From: Yamagishiella unicocca
Taxonomy: Eukaryota; Chlorophyta; Chlorophyceae; Chlamydomonadales; Volvocaceae
Assembly: GCA_003116995.1 (NCBI GenBank)
Contig: BDSL01000051.1
Location: 186,001 to 250,000, forward strand
DNA length: 64,000 bases
Reading direction: 5' to 3'
Positions 19,381-31,516 of the stretch are shown here, in pieces. The stretch's first letter is position 1; each line of letters begins with the position of its first letter. Below the pieces are notes generated by a model. That model worked only from the letters and a program-made list of their open reading frames with translations. It did no database searches and had not been told where the DNA came from. A program made the translations under genes and the position numbers.

Positions 19381-19743
19381 AAGGAGCACTGGTAGCACGC
19401 AATATGAACGAGGCCGATGTAAACTACATGGACGTACTTTAGGCAGCTAACGGTTGCGTCAATGTCGTGCATTCCAACTATGCCCTCTTGGCCGCCTCGA
19501 CAAGTCTGTTTATTTTGCACTGCTTCAGAAGGATGCACCACACGGTGCACATCGCTTGATATCACAAAGCCTCAATTTAGTGAGCAACTTGTGCAACTTG
19601 AGCCCTGAAGACCATTTCTGTCTGTTCACTTTTGTAGCTCGACATTTGATCACAGCCGCGTATCAGTTCCAAATCAGTATCAATCTTACTGTCGCTGACG
19701 CGGGGGCGCCTTGGAGCCGGGGCGCCCCTGAGGGGGGCCGACC
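19381..19743. promoter_or_regulatory. Divergent promoter region, DUF4346 gene / AP4M
   Basis: Only 363 bp separate the two start codons, so both 5' UTRs and promoters must share this stretch. No TATA box or known element stands out. Inferred from gene layout. Confidence 0.6.
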
Positions 19744-21745
19744 ATGATTTCGCAGTTCTACATCCTGTCACCTAGAGGGGATGTGATCATTCGCAAAGAT
19801 TATCTTGGAGATGTGCCACGCACCTCGTCGGAGACATTCTTCAGGAATGCAAAATTCTGGAAGGAGGGCGATGGAGAGGCACCGCCGGTGTTCAATGTGG
19901 ACGGCGTGACATATTTGCATATCAAAGAGGGTGGCGTGCAGCTGGTGGCTACTACACGCGCTAATCTGTCGCCTTCGTTTGTACTGGAGTTCCTCCGACG
20001 AATCTGCACGATCGTTAAGGACTACTGCGGCTTTCTCAGCGAAGATGCCATCCGGAAAAATGTGGTTTTGATTTACGAGCTTCTGGATGAGGTAGTGGAC
20101 TATGGCTTCCCACAAAGCACAGCTACCGAGGCGCTCAAGCAGTTTGTCGTGAACGAGCCGACAGTTGTTGCGCCAGCCTTTTACCAGGCCAAGCCTTTAT
20201 TCAGTCTCAGCAAGGGTCCCACGGGAGTCTTCAAGAGCGTGCTGGATACCACGCGGACTGACGGCAAGCGGCGTGACGAAATCTTTGTAGACGTTGTGGA
20301 GCGTATCACATGGTGAGGAAATGACATGCAGGTCGTGCAGGGCAACCTGTCCCCAGGGTGGCGGAGTTTGGACCCTTGGGACGGACAGGCCTTGGACCTG
20401 GTGCGGAACAGCGGTTCCAACACCCTTGTTCACTTCGCGAGCGTACCCGCAGCAACGTAAACATAGCCACGCGTTCGTAGGTCGTGGGCCAATCCTTGGC
20501 ATCAACGGCCCTCAGGGCCACGGGTCGCACCTCATCCCGCTACAGAGCTCCTGCCATTTCTTCCTCACGGCGTCCCGGCCTGAGCGGAACCACAACCGCA
20601 CGCGCACATCAGCTCATGTACACATGGGCCTCACGCTCAGGTTCAGAAGCACTCGCACTCACCGAGACCGTGGTCGAAGGCCCTACAGGGTGGTGCAGCT
20701 AGACCCACGGGCCGCACCTCCCGCGGCCGCCCCCTCCAGAGTCCATCAGCGCCGAAACCTCCCCCCTCCACACATCTGCCTCAACCCTACGCCTCATGTG
20801 CCCACCTCGCCCCCTTGCCACCATGCCCCTGCCCTGAGAGCCCCTCACCTCAACACCTCCCCGCCCGCCTCCTCCCCGCCACCGCGCCATCCTCCCCCCC
20901 ACCCGCTCCCCCGCCCCCTCTCCCTCCGCAGCACCTTCAACGCGAGCAGCTACATCGCCTCGGCTCAGGTGGACGGCGCCGTGCAGATCAAGAGCTACCT
21001 GGCTGGCAACCCGCCCATCAAGATCAAGCTCAACGACGACCTGCTGATCGGCAAGCGGGATTCGCCGTACGGCCTGGACCGCGCTGCCGACCGCGGGCAC
21101 ATGGTCGTCCTGGACGACTGCAACTTCCATGAGGTCGCAAACCTGGACTCCTTCGACGTCGACCGCACCATCTCCCTGGTTCCGCCAGACGGCGAGTTCG
21201 CCCTCATGAACTACCGGACCACCCACGGCTTCAAGCCGCCCTTCCGCCTGCACACCACCGTGGAGGCGGACCCCAACTCGGAGTATAAGGCCCTCCTGAC
21301 GCTGCGGCTGTGGTGTGAGGTGCCATCTGACAAGGCCGCCAGCGGGCTGGAGGTGGAGGTGCCAACGCCGCGTCACGTGCAGCGGGTGCATTGCGACCTG
21401 GAGGGCGCGGCGGGGAGCAAGCCGGGCGGCTCGGGGCAGGGGCAGGGGCCGCAGCAGAGCTGGGACTACAACGAGAAGACGCACTTGTTGCGATGGAAGT
21501 TCAAGCGGTGCGCGGGGGGGTCGGAGTTCTCGCTGCGGGCCAGGTTGACGCTGGAGCGGCCCTACGGCGCGTCGCTGCGGTCGGAGATTGGGCCGGTCAA
21601 CCTGCGCTTCACGATCCCGATGTACAGCGCATCGCGCATCGCGCTCAAGTACCTGCAAATCCTGAAGAAGGCGGAGAAGAACTACAACCCGTTCCGCTGG
21701 GTGCGGTACGTCACGACGTCCAATTCGTACACCTTCCGTACGTGA
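19744..21745 (+). CDS. AP4M1: AP-4 adaptor complex subunit mu
   Basis: Medium chain of the AP-4 adaptor, which acts at the trans-Golgi in cargo sorting. Two exons, 19744-20312 and 20932-21745, join in phase (intron 20313-20931, GT-AG) into 460 residues, close to the 450 or so usual for AP-4 mu. Exon 1 carries the longin-like domain (MISQFYILSPRGDVIIRKDY, KFWKEGDGEAPPVFNVDGV, VLIYELLDEVVDYGFPQST). Exon 2 carries the cargo-binding mu homology domain, from FNASSYIASAQVDGAVQIKS to IALKYLQILKKAEKNYNPFR and a final YTFRT. The FNVDGV-type segment and length favour AP-4 over AP-1, AP-2 or AP-3 mu. Start chosen at the first ATG matching the family N-terminus. Confidence 0.94.
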
Positions 21746-23546
21746 GGGGTTTGGGCAAGTGAGGAACGGGGGGGGCGGTGCTGCGGGGCCGGAAGGGGCG
21801 TTGCAGAAAAGAACCGTGGGGCCGAAAGGCGCGGGTGATGATGGGTTGGGGGAGGTGGAAGGGGAGGGCGGTGCCGCGGTGGCTCCTGCGCGGGGGGGCC
21901 GCGCGAGGGGTATCCCGAGCGGTGGAGGGACAGGCACCCGCCGCGTCACGCCGTTGTGCGCTGGAGGCAGCAAGGAGGGCCAGCAAGGAGGGGCAGCAGG
22001 AGACTTAGGACGGCAAGGGCGCAATTTGCGGGAGGGCAGAATCAGAAGTCAACTGGCCAGATGTGCCTCAAGCCAACTGACCGCCGATTCGCGGCAGGTA
22101 TTCTTTTGTTAGCACTGATGCATCCTAACCCGGGGCGCGGCCGCACGGTGGCGTTCCTCGAGGCAGTGGCTGACAGTAGCAATGAGGGAGCGGTTGGAGG
22201 CGCGGCTCGGGCGGATGCGGCTTCGAGCCGCCGGCTCTTTGGGGCAAGCTGGCCGGGGCTGCCGCGTCGAGGTGTGAACCTGTCCGGAGCGCGGGTTGGG
22301 GGTGAAGGGGTTAGGACTGCAGGATCTGCGGAGGAGGGGGGTTGGAGGAGGAGCTGGAGGCTGGAGGGCCCATGCTGTGCGGCAGCGGAAGGGCCCTCGT
22401 ACTTGCCGACCACTAACTGCGTTTCGCGGTGCTTAGAAGGCGCCGCCAAGACGCGCACATGCGGTTTCACCTGGCCTGCATGCGGCTGATGCACCGTGCG
22501 CACGGGGTCAGGGTTGGGTGGGACACGTGTGTGTGCAGCAGCAGGATGATGGCGGCGGTGGTGGTGGGTGGTGGCGGTGGTGGTGGTGGTGGTGGGCAGA
22601 CTGCGCATCGCGTGACGGCGCGGAGGGGGTTCATGAGGCTGTGCGCACATGCAGCGGCGGGTGGTGCAGCTGGTTGTTGCTGTGTGGAGGAGGAGGAGGA
22701 GAGGAGGAGGCACGGACGCCGTTTGGAGGCCAGGGTCAGGCGTGCAGTTGTTCGACTGAGGTAGCGCTGCGGCGGCGTGTGCTGTGTGCGCATGACTCAA
22801 GTGTTAGAAGACTCTCATTTATGCAAGGCGCATTGTAAAGCCAAGTGTGAAGCCAAGTGCCGTCAAAAGAGTTGCCGTACGTTTCCGAGGTTGGGTTCCA
22901 GGTGCACGTGGTGCAGGGCGGCGACTGATTGCTGGGAGGGGTCAGCGGCTGCGGTCATTCGCATTTAAGGATGCAGCACCTTCCCTCACCCTACTGCACC
23001 CGCAGCCGGGTAGAGGTGGACGGCGGACCAGGCCGCACCCGCCACCGCCGCCTCGGTGCTCGCCGCCTCCCAGCTACCGTCCGACGATCAATGTCAAACC
23101 TTATGGCGCCAGTCACAATTCCTACGGTGCCGTTCTTCTTAATACACCCCGCGTTTGCGGTCGCGCGAGAGGGGGAGGCTGCCCATCAACCCCCGCAGCC
23201 CGTCGCCCCTGATGGCTCCCGACATTCCAACCCCGATGCCTCCTTCCTCCCTCTCCCCTTCACCACCACCTACCTCACACTGCCGTCAACAACTTTACAC
23301 CATCCTGCCCGCTTTCCTCTACCCAGTACCGCTTCAACCTCCCACCTGAAACGTGGCAATTCCTGGGCCCCGCTAAAACGTTCGAAGCTCAAAACTCGCG
23401 ACGATCGATCCTTACGCCACTCCGCAACTTCCACTTCCCACGCTGTTCCCATCGCCTAAAAGCCGCCAAAAACCGCCCCCGCTGAGATCCAAGTACAGAT
23501 CCGAGATCCATGACCTCGTTGAACCTTGCTTCCTCGCACACCCATG
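21746..23546. other. Intergenic between convergent AP4M and phosphate symporter
   Basis: Holds the two 3' UTRs. GGT-rich simple sequence lies around 22548-22597. TGTAA at 22834-22838 (plus) could end AP4M; TGTAA on the minus strand at 23295-23299 could end the symporter mRNA about 250 bases after its stop. No coding exon is supported. Confidence 0.6.
23295..23299 (-). terminator. TGTAA polyadenylation signal candidate, symporter
   Basis: Minus-strand TGTAA about 250 bases downstream of the symporter stop codon. Position-based inference. Confidence 0.4.
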
Positions 23547-26500
23547 TCACGCCCGCGGCGCATAAGCCCCTTGTGCGAACAGCGCCGCCGACAGCACCCC
23601 CGCCACCACCAGCGTCATCACCCAGCCGGCCACGAAGCGCAGCGCCAGCGGCCAGTTGACCCCCCGCGTCACCCCCTCCAGCATCCCGACGCCCACAGTG
23701 CCGCCCACCTGACAGTGCGTGGTAGACAGCGGCAGACCTGGCGCGCGGGGGCCGGAGAGGGGTGAGGGTTTGAAGAGACCCCGTTACATGACATAGGAAA
23801 CGAGGTTGGGAGGGGGGCAGGTGCGTGTTAGCAGCCCCGGATAATTGGAGGGCGCCTTCGGCGGGTGTCCGTGATAAGGGGCCGTGCGTGTGGGTGTGGT
23901 GTGTTTCCGGTCCTCGCCAGGTGGCGTAAGTAGGTACGGAATAGCGCAGTACGAAACGTACGACCGGAGGTCGGAGCGTACGACAAGCAGCTTGGCAGCT
24001 GCACGTCCCCAGATCCCTGCCGTCCGCCCTCCCTCCGGCGGCCACGTGTGTGTCGTCCTCACCGTATCTGCTGCCCACCACCACCACCAGCGCCGTCGCC
24101 AGCTCGATGACGAAGCCGCGGGAAGGCGTCATGGCGACGCTCTTGACCCCTGCGTGCGACATACGTACGACACGCCGCAAAACACACACACACGCACACG
24201 CACACGCACAGAATGCATTCCCCCGCCGGCAGGAATTAGTATACCGCATCTTAACATCAAGGGCTCGGCACTTCGGAGCAACGTAAGCCGCACTTCTGCC
24301 TCTTAACATGTGCCGTGATCACAGCAACCGCCTACGCACCGATGTTACTCTTTCTAGCACGTACGTTGCGTTACGTAATCCGCCGCCGTACGCGATCGTA
24401 CCTCTTAATCCCCCCCCCGACCGCCCGTGCTCACCCAGGACGCGGATGATGTTGTAGCCGTATGTTCCTAGACCCACCTACGTGCTCCAGGTGGATTTGG
24501 AAGGAGGTCAGGTGGCAGCCTAGGCTGTGCGAAGGAGGACTTGCGCGGCCAGCAGATGACCCCACCCGAAGATGCACCGCTAGCAACTGGCGGTGCGTGC
24601 AGAAAAGCGACCGACCCAGCCTGACGTGGGGCATCGATGGGGCCTCACCGCCGCTGCCAAGCTATCGGCCCGCCACAACAACCCACACCAACAGCCCGAT
24701 GGTGGTTCTACCTTTTGGTCTGGAACCCACTGTAACCATTACAACAACCAAAGTGATCAGCTCTCTGCGTCTCTTTCAGTGTCATCGGGCGATGCGCCCG
24801 ATGGCTCTACCTTCTGGTCTGGGGCCCACTGTAACAGGTACTACAACGACAAACTTCCAAGCCGCAGTCCTGCCCTCTTGCCTCCGCCTTCGCGCCCGCC
24901 ACCCACCACGATACCAGCCCCGCCCAGCGCCAGAATCCACACCGGAGTTGAGGCGGCGCTGGCCAGCTGGGCGTGGTGAGGGCCAGCGAGGGGTGCGGGT
25001 TTCGAGAGGACGGGCGGTTGGGAGTTAGGAACAAGGGGCAGGGAACGGAGGATCTTTTAACCGTAGCTCCAGGGCGGCACGTGTGTGGGGCTTCGCGTGG
25101 CCTGGGAACACAAATACAAAGGGTGACGGGGGGGGGAGGAGAGACGGGCCCCGCCTTCCTTATACCCCAGTGTCAGGCGATGTGCCCGATGGTTCTACCT
25201 TTTGGCCTGGAACCCACTCTACCGGTAACCGTTACAACAACCCGAGGGCGCCGGTCTCTTCAGGACGCCAAAACCCGACGACCCAATTCGCGGCACGCCT
25301 CTTAGCTGTGGGAACGCTGGACCTCATGAGCCCGTTGCGCTCATCGCAGCTCTGCCACCCATCGCCCACCCGCCTTGCCCTCCACCCAGGCCGCCTACCC
25401 GGCCTGTGTTGTAGATGGAGAAGATAGCCGCAAAGGGCCCAACCGCGTTCGCCACGTCGTTGGCGCCGTGCGCGAAGGACACGCACGTGGCCGTGAAAAC
25501 CTGCAACCGACAACCGGCAGCGGTTGGGTTACCAAACCGGTTGCTAGGGAGGTGAGGTGCGATGTTGGCCCATGCCCCTCCTCTCCCCGGCCTCCCAGCA
25601 TGTATCCACATCCTCGCAACTGACCTGCAGGAACTTGAACGAGTGTTCGGCCGCTGGGTCGAACGTCTCTGCGTGGTCGTGAATGGTGCGCACGGCGGCG
25701 TCCTCGAGAACCACCTGCAGCACCCGGCGGGGTTTTGGCGCTTCAGGTTTTTCAGGTTTTCAGGGTTTTCAGGTTTTTCAGGTTTTCAGGTTTTTCAGGT
25801 TTTTCAGGGTTTCAGGGTTTTCATGAGTGTAGGGGTGTATGGGTTTTCGGGTTTTTGGGACCCATTGGGTTTTCCGGGTTCAGATATATTACCGCTGTAG
25901 CAGGCTTGCAGCGGCAGTGATGGCTGCAGTAACAAAGGCTAGGTGTAGCGAAGGATACCAAGTTGCGGTTATGAGGTCCCGCCGGAGCCGCGTGTCCCCC
26001 CTGCTGTGACTGCTGCGCGAACCGACCATGCCGTGCCATGCCGTACTTACGGACCTGATGGATGTCCACGCTTGTGCCGTACGTTGCGATCTTGCCAACA
26101 CTGCGGGCCCAACTGCTGATGGAGGAGGACGACGAGGGGGGCTGCTGCTGCTGCTGCTGCGGACTGCCCTGCAGGGCCTGAGCAGCCGCAATCGCCTCAG
26201 CAGCGTCCGCCGGTGGCGGGTAGGCAGTGGTGACGGCGCCAGCGTCGTCCGAGGCCGGAAGAGGAGCAGTGTTGATGCCTGGAAGGGCCGAGGACGCCTC
26301 GAGAGAGCTACCCACCACTGCGGCGCCGGCGGCGGCGGCGGCGGATGCGGGGCTGGCGGCTGTGGCGGCGTCTTTGCGCTGGCGGCTGGCGGCTGCGGCC
26401 GCACCCTCGCCAGCAGGGAAGAGGTCCAGCAGCTCCGCAGCCGCCGCCCCCCTTGGAGCCGACTCCTCGTCGCCGTCGTCATCCTGGGCCCGGCTCCTGC

Positions 26501-29418
26501 ATCCAGGCGACGAGGGGCAACACAAAGCGAGGAGGGCTGGGCCGGGGGGCCGGAGGAGGGAGGGCCTCCACCCAGCATACGCACCACGTGGGCGCATGCG
26601 TCGTACATGACGTCGCGTTCAACTGCCCTCACGACCTCCGCTCCCTGCCTCACACCAACCCCACCACCTTCACATCGCCTCCCCTCCACCTAAACCCATT
26701 CGTCGGAACACCACTTGCCGGCTGGCTGACTTGGCCAGCACGCGGCGGCGCACGACCGGCACCACTAGGGCCGCAGTCAGCACCGCCGCGCCGCCGGCCG
26801 CGGCGGCGCTGATCCAGGCGGCGGTGGCGGCACCCATGTCCTTCAGAGCTCTCGCATTTCCCTTGTTGAGGACGAAGAACAGGTTGATCCACACCGTGAT
26901 GAGCACCAGCACGGGCAGAAGCTGCGGGTGGCGGAGGGGCCGGAGGTAGGGCGGGCCGGTAAAGGGTGAGGGCGGGGGCACTAAGTGCCGGACCTAGGTA
27001 CGGGACCAGGGTGAAGTCCGGCGCGCACGGTGAGGTGAACTGTTGGATGGCGCGAGCTGCTGTTATGCCTGCAGCCGACCTACCGCACAACGTCAACCTA
27101 CATCCCCGTCCCCATCGACTCCTCGTAACCCGACCATGCGCGCGTATCGCATACCTCACCAACCGCCACAACCGCCACTGCAACCACCGCAACAACCCCC
27201 GGTGGCTCTACCTTTTGGCCTGGAGCCCACTGTAACCGTTACAACAACAACTAGTGAATCGTTACTGGGACAGGGTTCCCGGGCCGGCCGCACCAAGAAG
27301 GACAGCTGCACGCTGTTGCGCCGGCGCAGCACCGCCAGTCGCGTCAGGGCGAAGCCCGCGGCGGCCACCAGCGCGGTCAGCAGCGGGCTGATGACCCACG
27401 ACGCAGCGATAGCCACCACGCCGCCCACAAAGGGAAACTCGGGCTTCCGAAACCACCATTGTACGGAGGAGGCTCCGCGGTAAGCCAGGGCGAAGCCGAT
27501 GACCGCGCCCACTGCGGAATGTGTGCGTGTGTGTGTGTGCATGGTGGGGGGTGAGGTGAACGATCGGGGTGGGGGTGGATCGCCGGTAGTGGGGTGAAGG
27601 TGATAGTGGTGCGAAAGCAGGGAGTCCAATAACAACGATGTGCCCGATGGTTCTACCTTTTGGTCTGGAATCCACTGTAACCGTTACAACAACAACGGTA
27701 CGCCCGTCAGTGGCAGCACCGGCGGAGTAACGGGTAACGCGGGTGTCGAGCTGAGGGTCGTCGGATTAATGTGTGACGTAGTGGCGACCGCGGCTGAAAG
27801 GAAGTAAGGCTGGACGAGCGCTCACTGGGCTGCGTACAGTCGCCCCGCTAACAGAAAAACACAGTTCTCCAACCCGCACCTCCCACTTAACCCCCCCCCC
27901 CCGTTGCGTAAAACGGTTTTTATACACCCCCTCACTTTCCCGCTACCTACCGATGCTATGGGTGGTCGACACGGGCAGCTCCCAGTAGGTGGCGAGGATG
28001 AGCCAGCTGCCGGTGGCTACCAACGCCGCGAGCATTCCGTACCTGCCGTACAACCAAAAACGTGTGATGTAACATAGCGATGGAACGTCAGGATGGCGGG
28101 ACGTGCTCCCTGCAACAGAGCTACACCACGACCCCGTGCGTCCGTGACCCAGCGACCCTTCCACCCTCCCGTTCACCCTCCCGTTCACCCTCCCGTTCAC
28201 TCTCCGGATTAAGGCGCCGGCGGCGGCGGCAACGTCCTCGCGTGCATGCAATAAACCCAAAACACGGACAGGCGCAGCCCTGCCCGCCCATCCCCTTCTC
28301 ACGCGGCCGCCCTATCCGCGGATCCACCCCTTGGCTTGGTTCCCCGCAGTACCCCAAACCCCGAAACCCTAAACCCTGAAACCGTAAACGCTGAAACCTT
28401 GAACCCTGAAACCCTAAACCAACCCCACATGTAGACCTCAGGATCGTCACGGAACGCAGCGATGTCTGCGATGCCGCCCGCCACCGTCGCCGTCACATGC
28501 GAGCCCAGCAGCACCGACCCGCCGAACTCCGCGAAGGCGGCAATCAGCAGCGCCTGCCGAAGAGACAGCGTGCGGGCTCCCACCGATGTGCCGAAGGCGT
28601 TGGCGACTGCGTGGCGCGGAGGGCGGGCGGGTGGCCAGGAGGGTTGGAGGGAGACCCGCGGGTCGGCACGTGGTATGATGGTGGGTAGGGCGGAGGACGG
28701 GTGGGGCAGGGTTTCGTGGGGCCGCTTGGGGTCGGGTAGGTGGGAGGGGGGTTGCAAAAAGAACTGGTTACTCAACGTGGGAAGTGTAGCTCGTGCATGG
28801 GGGGGGTCGGGTAATAGAGGTGCGAGGGGTGGGTGACCGCGCGGCGGCGGAGGGCCGAGTGAAGGGCTCTAGGGTTTGGGGGAATCGCCACACACGTGTC
28901 GTCCCGGAGGGCCTTGCGCGCGTAATGCAGGAGTCCGATGCAGGCGGGAAGGGCCAAGTACCCGGCTGCTGCCTTTACCCCACCCGACCCTGACTCACCG
29001 TCGTTGGCGCCTGTGCGTGTGTGTGTATGTGTGCGGCAGCGAAGTCCGCGGGCCCCGGGGGGTGTGCGCCGTACATATGTTGCGCCATAAAGGGAAGAGC
29101 ACGGGGCGTCAGTGTCGGGAATTGGGGCCTGCGTGAGATGCATGCGATGGTGGGTCTAAATCTGGGCTGCCTAGCGGGCAAAGCTGAGGCAGCCGGCGGC
29201 AGTCGACGCAGGCGCACAAGGCTGACCCGCGGGTCGCTCGACCCTCGCTGCGGCTGGGAAGAATGCGATCGCCAGCCTAGGCACATTCCTGATCAGCAGG
29301 GGCGTCACAGCTCCAAAGGTGCGATGCGGGGCGTACCGATGCCATACGCCGTGAAGAAGGCGGCGAGGGCGCCCACAATGACGATCCACAAGTACGGCTC
29401 CAGGACCGCCTCCGCCAT
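23547..29418 (-). CDS. PHO4/PTB-type sodium/phosphate symporter
   Basis: Membrane transporter of the PiT/Pho89 (PTB) family, importing phosphate with Na+. Thirteen exons: 29418-29337, 29010-28999 (12 nt), 28606-28429, 28042-27951, 27511-27294, 26921-about 26712, about 26483-26055, 25714-25625, 25500-25399, 24966-24907, 24477-24435, 24149-24063, 23737-23547; about 597 residues. Both family signatures are present: GANDVANAFGTSVGARTL near the N-terminus and HGANDVANAVGPFAAIFSIY in the second half, as are THSIVGAVIGFALAYRG, TYGYNIIRVLG, LPLSTTHCQVGGTVGVGMLE and a C-terminus AQGAYAPRA. A hydrophilic Ala/Gln-rich cytoplasmic loop sits in exon 7, as usual for the family. The exon 6/7 junction is the only one I could not fix; the others agree in phase. 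The first signature is split by the micro-exon. Confidence 0.93.
24696..24749 (+). repeat. Dispersed intronic repeat, family A, copy 1
   Basis: Contains GGTCTGGAACCCACTGTAAC followed by ATTACAACAACC. Lies in the symporter intron between exons 10 and 11, antisense to transcription. Confidence 0.85.
24776..24847 (+). repeat. Dispersed intronic repeat, family A, copy 2
   Basis: Diverged copy with the longer 5' part (AGTGTCATCGGGCGATGC) and core GGTCTGGGGCCCACTGTAAC. Same intron and orientation as copy 1. Confidence 0.8.
25169..25242 (+). repeat. Dispersed intronic repeat, family A, copy 3
   Basis: Carries CAGTGTCAGGCGATGTGCCC, GGCCTGGAACCCACTCTACC and CCGTTACAACAACCC. Lies in the symporter intron between exons 9 and 10. 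Confidence 0.85.
25737..25831. repeat. TTTTTCAGG tandem array in symporter intron
   Basis: About ten imperfect copies of TTTTTCAGG/TTTTCAGG on the plus strand. In transcript sense it is a CCTGAAAA array ending about 20 bases before the acceptor of exon 8. Confidence 0.88.
27199..27250 (+). repeat. Dispersed intronic repeat, family A, copy 4
   Basis: Core GGCCTGGAGCCCACTGTAAC then CGTTACAACAACAAC. Lies in the symporter intron between exons 5 and 6, close to the donor of exon 5. Confidence 0.85.
27636..27697 (+). repeat. Dispersed intronic repeat, family A, copy 5
   Basis: Carries CGATGTGCCCGATGGTTCTA, GGTCTGGAATCCACTGTAAC and CGTTACAACAACAAC. Lies in the symporter intron between exons 4 and 5. 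Confidence 0.85.
28349..28420. repeat. Degenerate telomere-like repeats in symporter intron
   Basis: A run of AAACCCTAAACCCTGAAACC-type motifs starting about 10 bases inside the intron that follows exon 3 (donor at 28428). Confidence 0.8.
28999..29010 (-). other. 12-nt micro-exon of the symporter gene
   Basis: GCGCCAACGACG flanked by a CAG acceptor and GTGAGT donor. Exon 1 ends in phase 1 (GGC ATC G) and exon 3 begins TC GCC AAC; the micro-exon supplies exactly G-A-N-D so that the joined product reads GIGANDVANAF, the invariant family signature. Confidence 0.9.
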
Positions 29419-31516
29419 TTGCGATATTAGTGCCTACAGGCAGCTTTACCTAGCCTGTTGTGGGTTTGAATCGAGGTATCAAGCAGTTGTCTAGTCGAGA
29501 TGAAGGCAAGTCAGGAGGAATCCTGCATGGATTCGCGCCCACAGGTCGGGGTCGGTGGTCTGTTCGTTTGGAATGCCGACTGCGGAAAGCTGCTCCTGTT
29601 CGTAAAGCCCCCGGCCGCTTTTAACTAGTGCGACATGTGGCCGACCCGATGGGCAAGGAGCATCTAGGGAGCATCTCTGAGCTCACCAGCAGTCGGTTGG
29701 GTTGCCGCGTGCTGCGGTTGCCGACACGTGCGGAAAGGGCGCGGCTGTGGTGGCGGCGTGCGACCTATTACACTTGGTACCATACATCATACTGCATGCC
29801 ATGATCCCCTGCCGAGCGGCGCTTGCTTACACGCCCTTTATTGCTCCTTCCGGCAGGGACCTGCGGAAGGCTTCGAAAGCACATTCCGCGCCACATTTCT
29901 GCTTTTAATTCTGCGTACCCTCCTTATCCCTCACATCCCTTGCCAAGAGCGCTGAAGTAGGCTACCGGCAGCTATGGCGGTCGTCAAATCCATTTCCCGC
30001 CTGTAAAATTTCGTCCAGCAGGTTGCGGAACCGCTTTCGCGCGACCGCGCCGGAGTCTGGCTGCCGAGCACTTCCGAGCATGCTGTGCCAGCCACTGCTG
30101 CCGTGATGACTTCGTACCTTCAAGTCGACGCGCCGACACCAAACGGTGCCCACTGTAACTGCTACATGAACACCAGACTACCGGGCACATCGCCGGACAC
30201 TGAAGGAGGCGAAAGAGGCAGAAGCCCAGCGGCACGTGTGGTGTTAGCGCATCCATTTGAAGGTTGCCCACCACGCCGCGCCCGCGGCAAAGACTTTCAG
30301 GCTCAGCCGCCTAGTGGCCAAATTTTGCTGTCCAATTTGAAACGTCACAGGTTACACGAAGCGAGAGGTTGAGAGGAAACCCGTGGGACGACGCACAGAG
30401 AGAGGAGGCTGGGAGCGGGAAGGGAACTTTTGCGGCCAGGGTGGGGATGGGTTCCGGGCGGGCAGCTGCGCCCCCTGCCCTTACAGCCAGCCAACCAGCC
30501 CACAAACGATCCTCGTGCTCTCCTCCTCGCTCTCCTATCTCCCTCTCTATTTCCCCCTCTAACTTTCCGCAGGCTGGAGGTGCTGCTGCTGCCAGGGACG
30601 CTGGCCGGGCGAGCGGAGGCCTTGTAACAAGGTGTTTGAGCAGAGTCATGCAACCACTCGGCCGTTGCGCACGTGTCACGAATTTCGTTGCTGCCGACTG
30701 GACACATGCTCACCACTTTTGGACCCACGTGGCCCCGACTGACTACCCCCAAGGACGTAGCCATGCTGTTTGGCAATGCGCCGTGCGTGTGCGCGTGTGT
30801 GTGTGTGTGTGTGTGTGTATTACACGATAGACTGCGTTGGCCCTCATGCTCCTGCAACCAGCCGATAAGAGCCCCCAGCTCCAAGCAGCAACAGAACCAA
30901 GGGAACTATGTGTGGTGCCAGACACTAAATGTTGCAATGCAATGCAAATCCCCGCGCATGAGGTCCAAACGCCCAAAGGTTTCATTCATTGCTTCCTCCA
31001 ACAGAGCCGCACAACACCGCGTGCCGGCGCAACACCCAACTCCTGCCTCGTGGTCTGGAACCCACTGTAACACATACTACCAACTCCAGCATCCCGGCCC
31101 CTCCAGCCCCCAAATCATCATCGGCGTCCTGCAGTGCCTCAGCCACCCTCCTGCTCGCCGCTCCGCGGGTCTCAGGCTGTCGCCGCCGCCAAGCGGCGCT
31201 TCGTTGCTTGCTCCTGCGCCGCACCACCCGCTCGCTCCGAAACTGCACCGAGACCACCGACCTCAGGCCGCATTGGCTCCGGCCTACGCGCCGCCAACTG
31301 ACACGGGCAGGCTACCCAAACTACGCCTCCGCACCATCCAACTCCCTCCAGAACCCAGCCCACCCGCTGCCTCTGCTATCCCGGCCGTACCGCTACGCCC
31401 CATTCCCTAAATCACTCCCTAAATCCCTGAGAGCTGGAGCACTCAGTCCCCCCTTCCCCCCTGGAGCGCTGTGTCCCCCTTTCCCCCCTGGAGCGCTGTG
31501 TTCCCCGCTAGAGCGC
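29419..31516. other. Intergenic, symporter promoter side and NFS1 3' side
   Basis: Holds the symporter promoter and 5' UTR and the NFS1 3' UTR. A GT microsatellite lies at 30795-30818. Partial family A repeats occur at 30145-30202 and 31049-31080. A triplicated ~26-bp motif with TGGAGCGCTGTGT (31440-31520) runs right up to the NFS1 stop codon. No coding exon is supported. Confidence 0.6.

Noticed and set aside
22042..22800. 252-codon minus-strand frame rich in Thr/Ala/His
   Set aside because: It is driven by the GGT/GTG simple sequence near 22550-22600 and has no recognisable domain.
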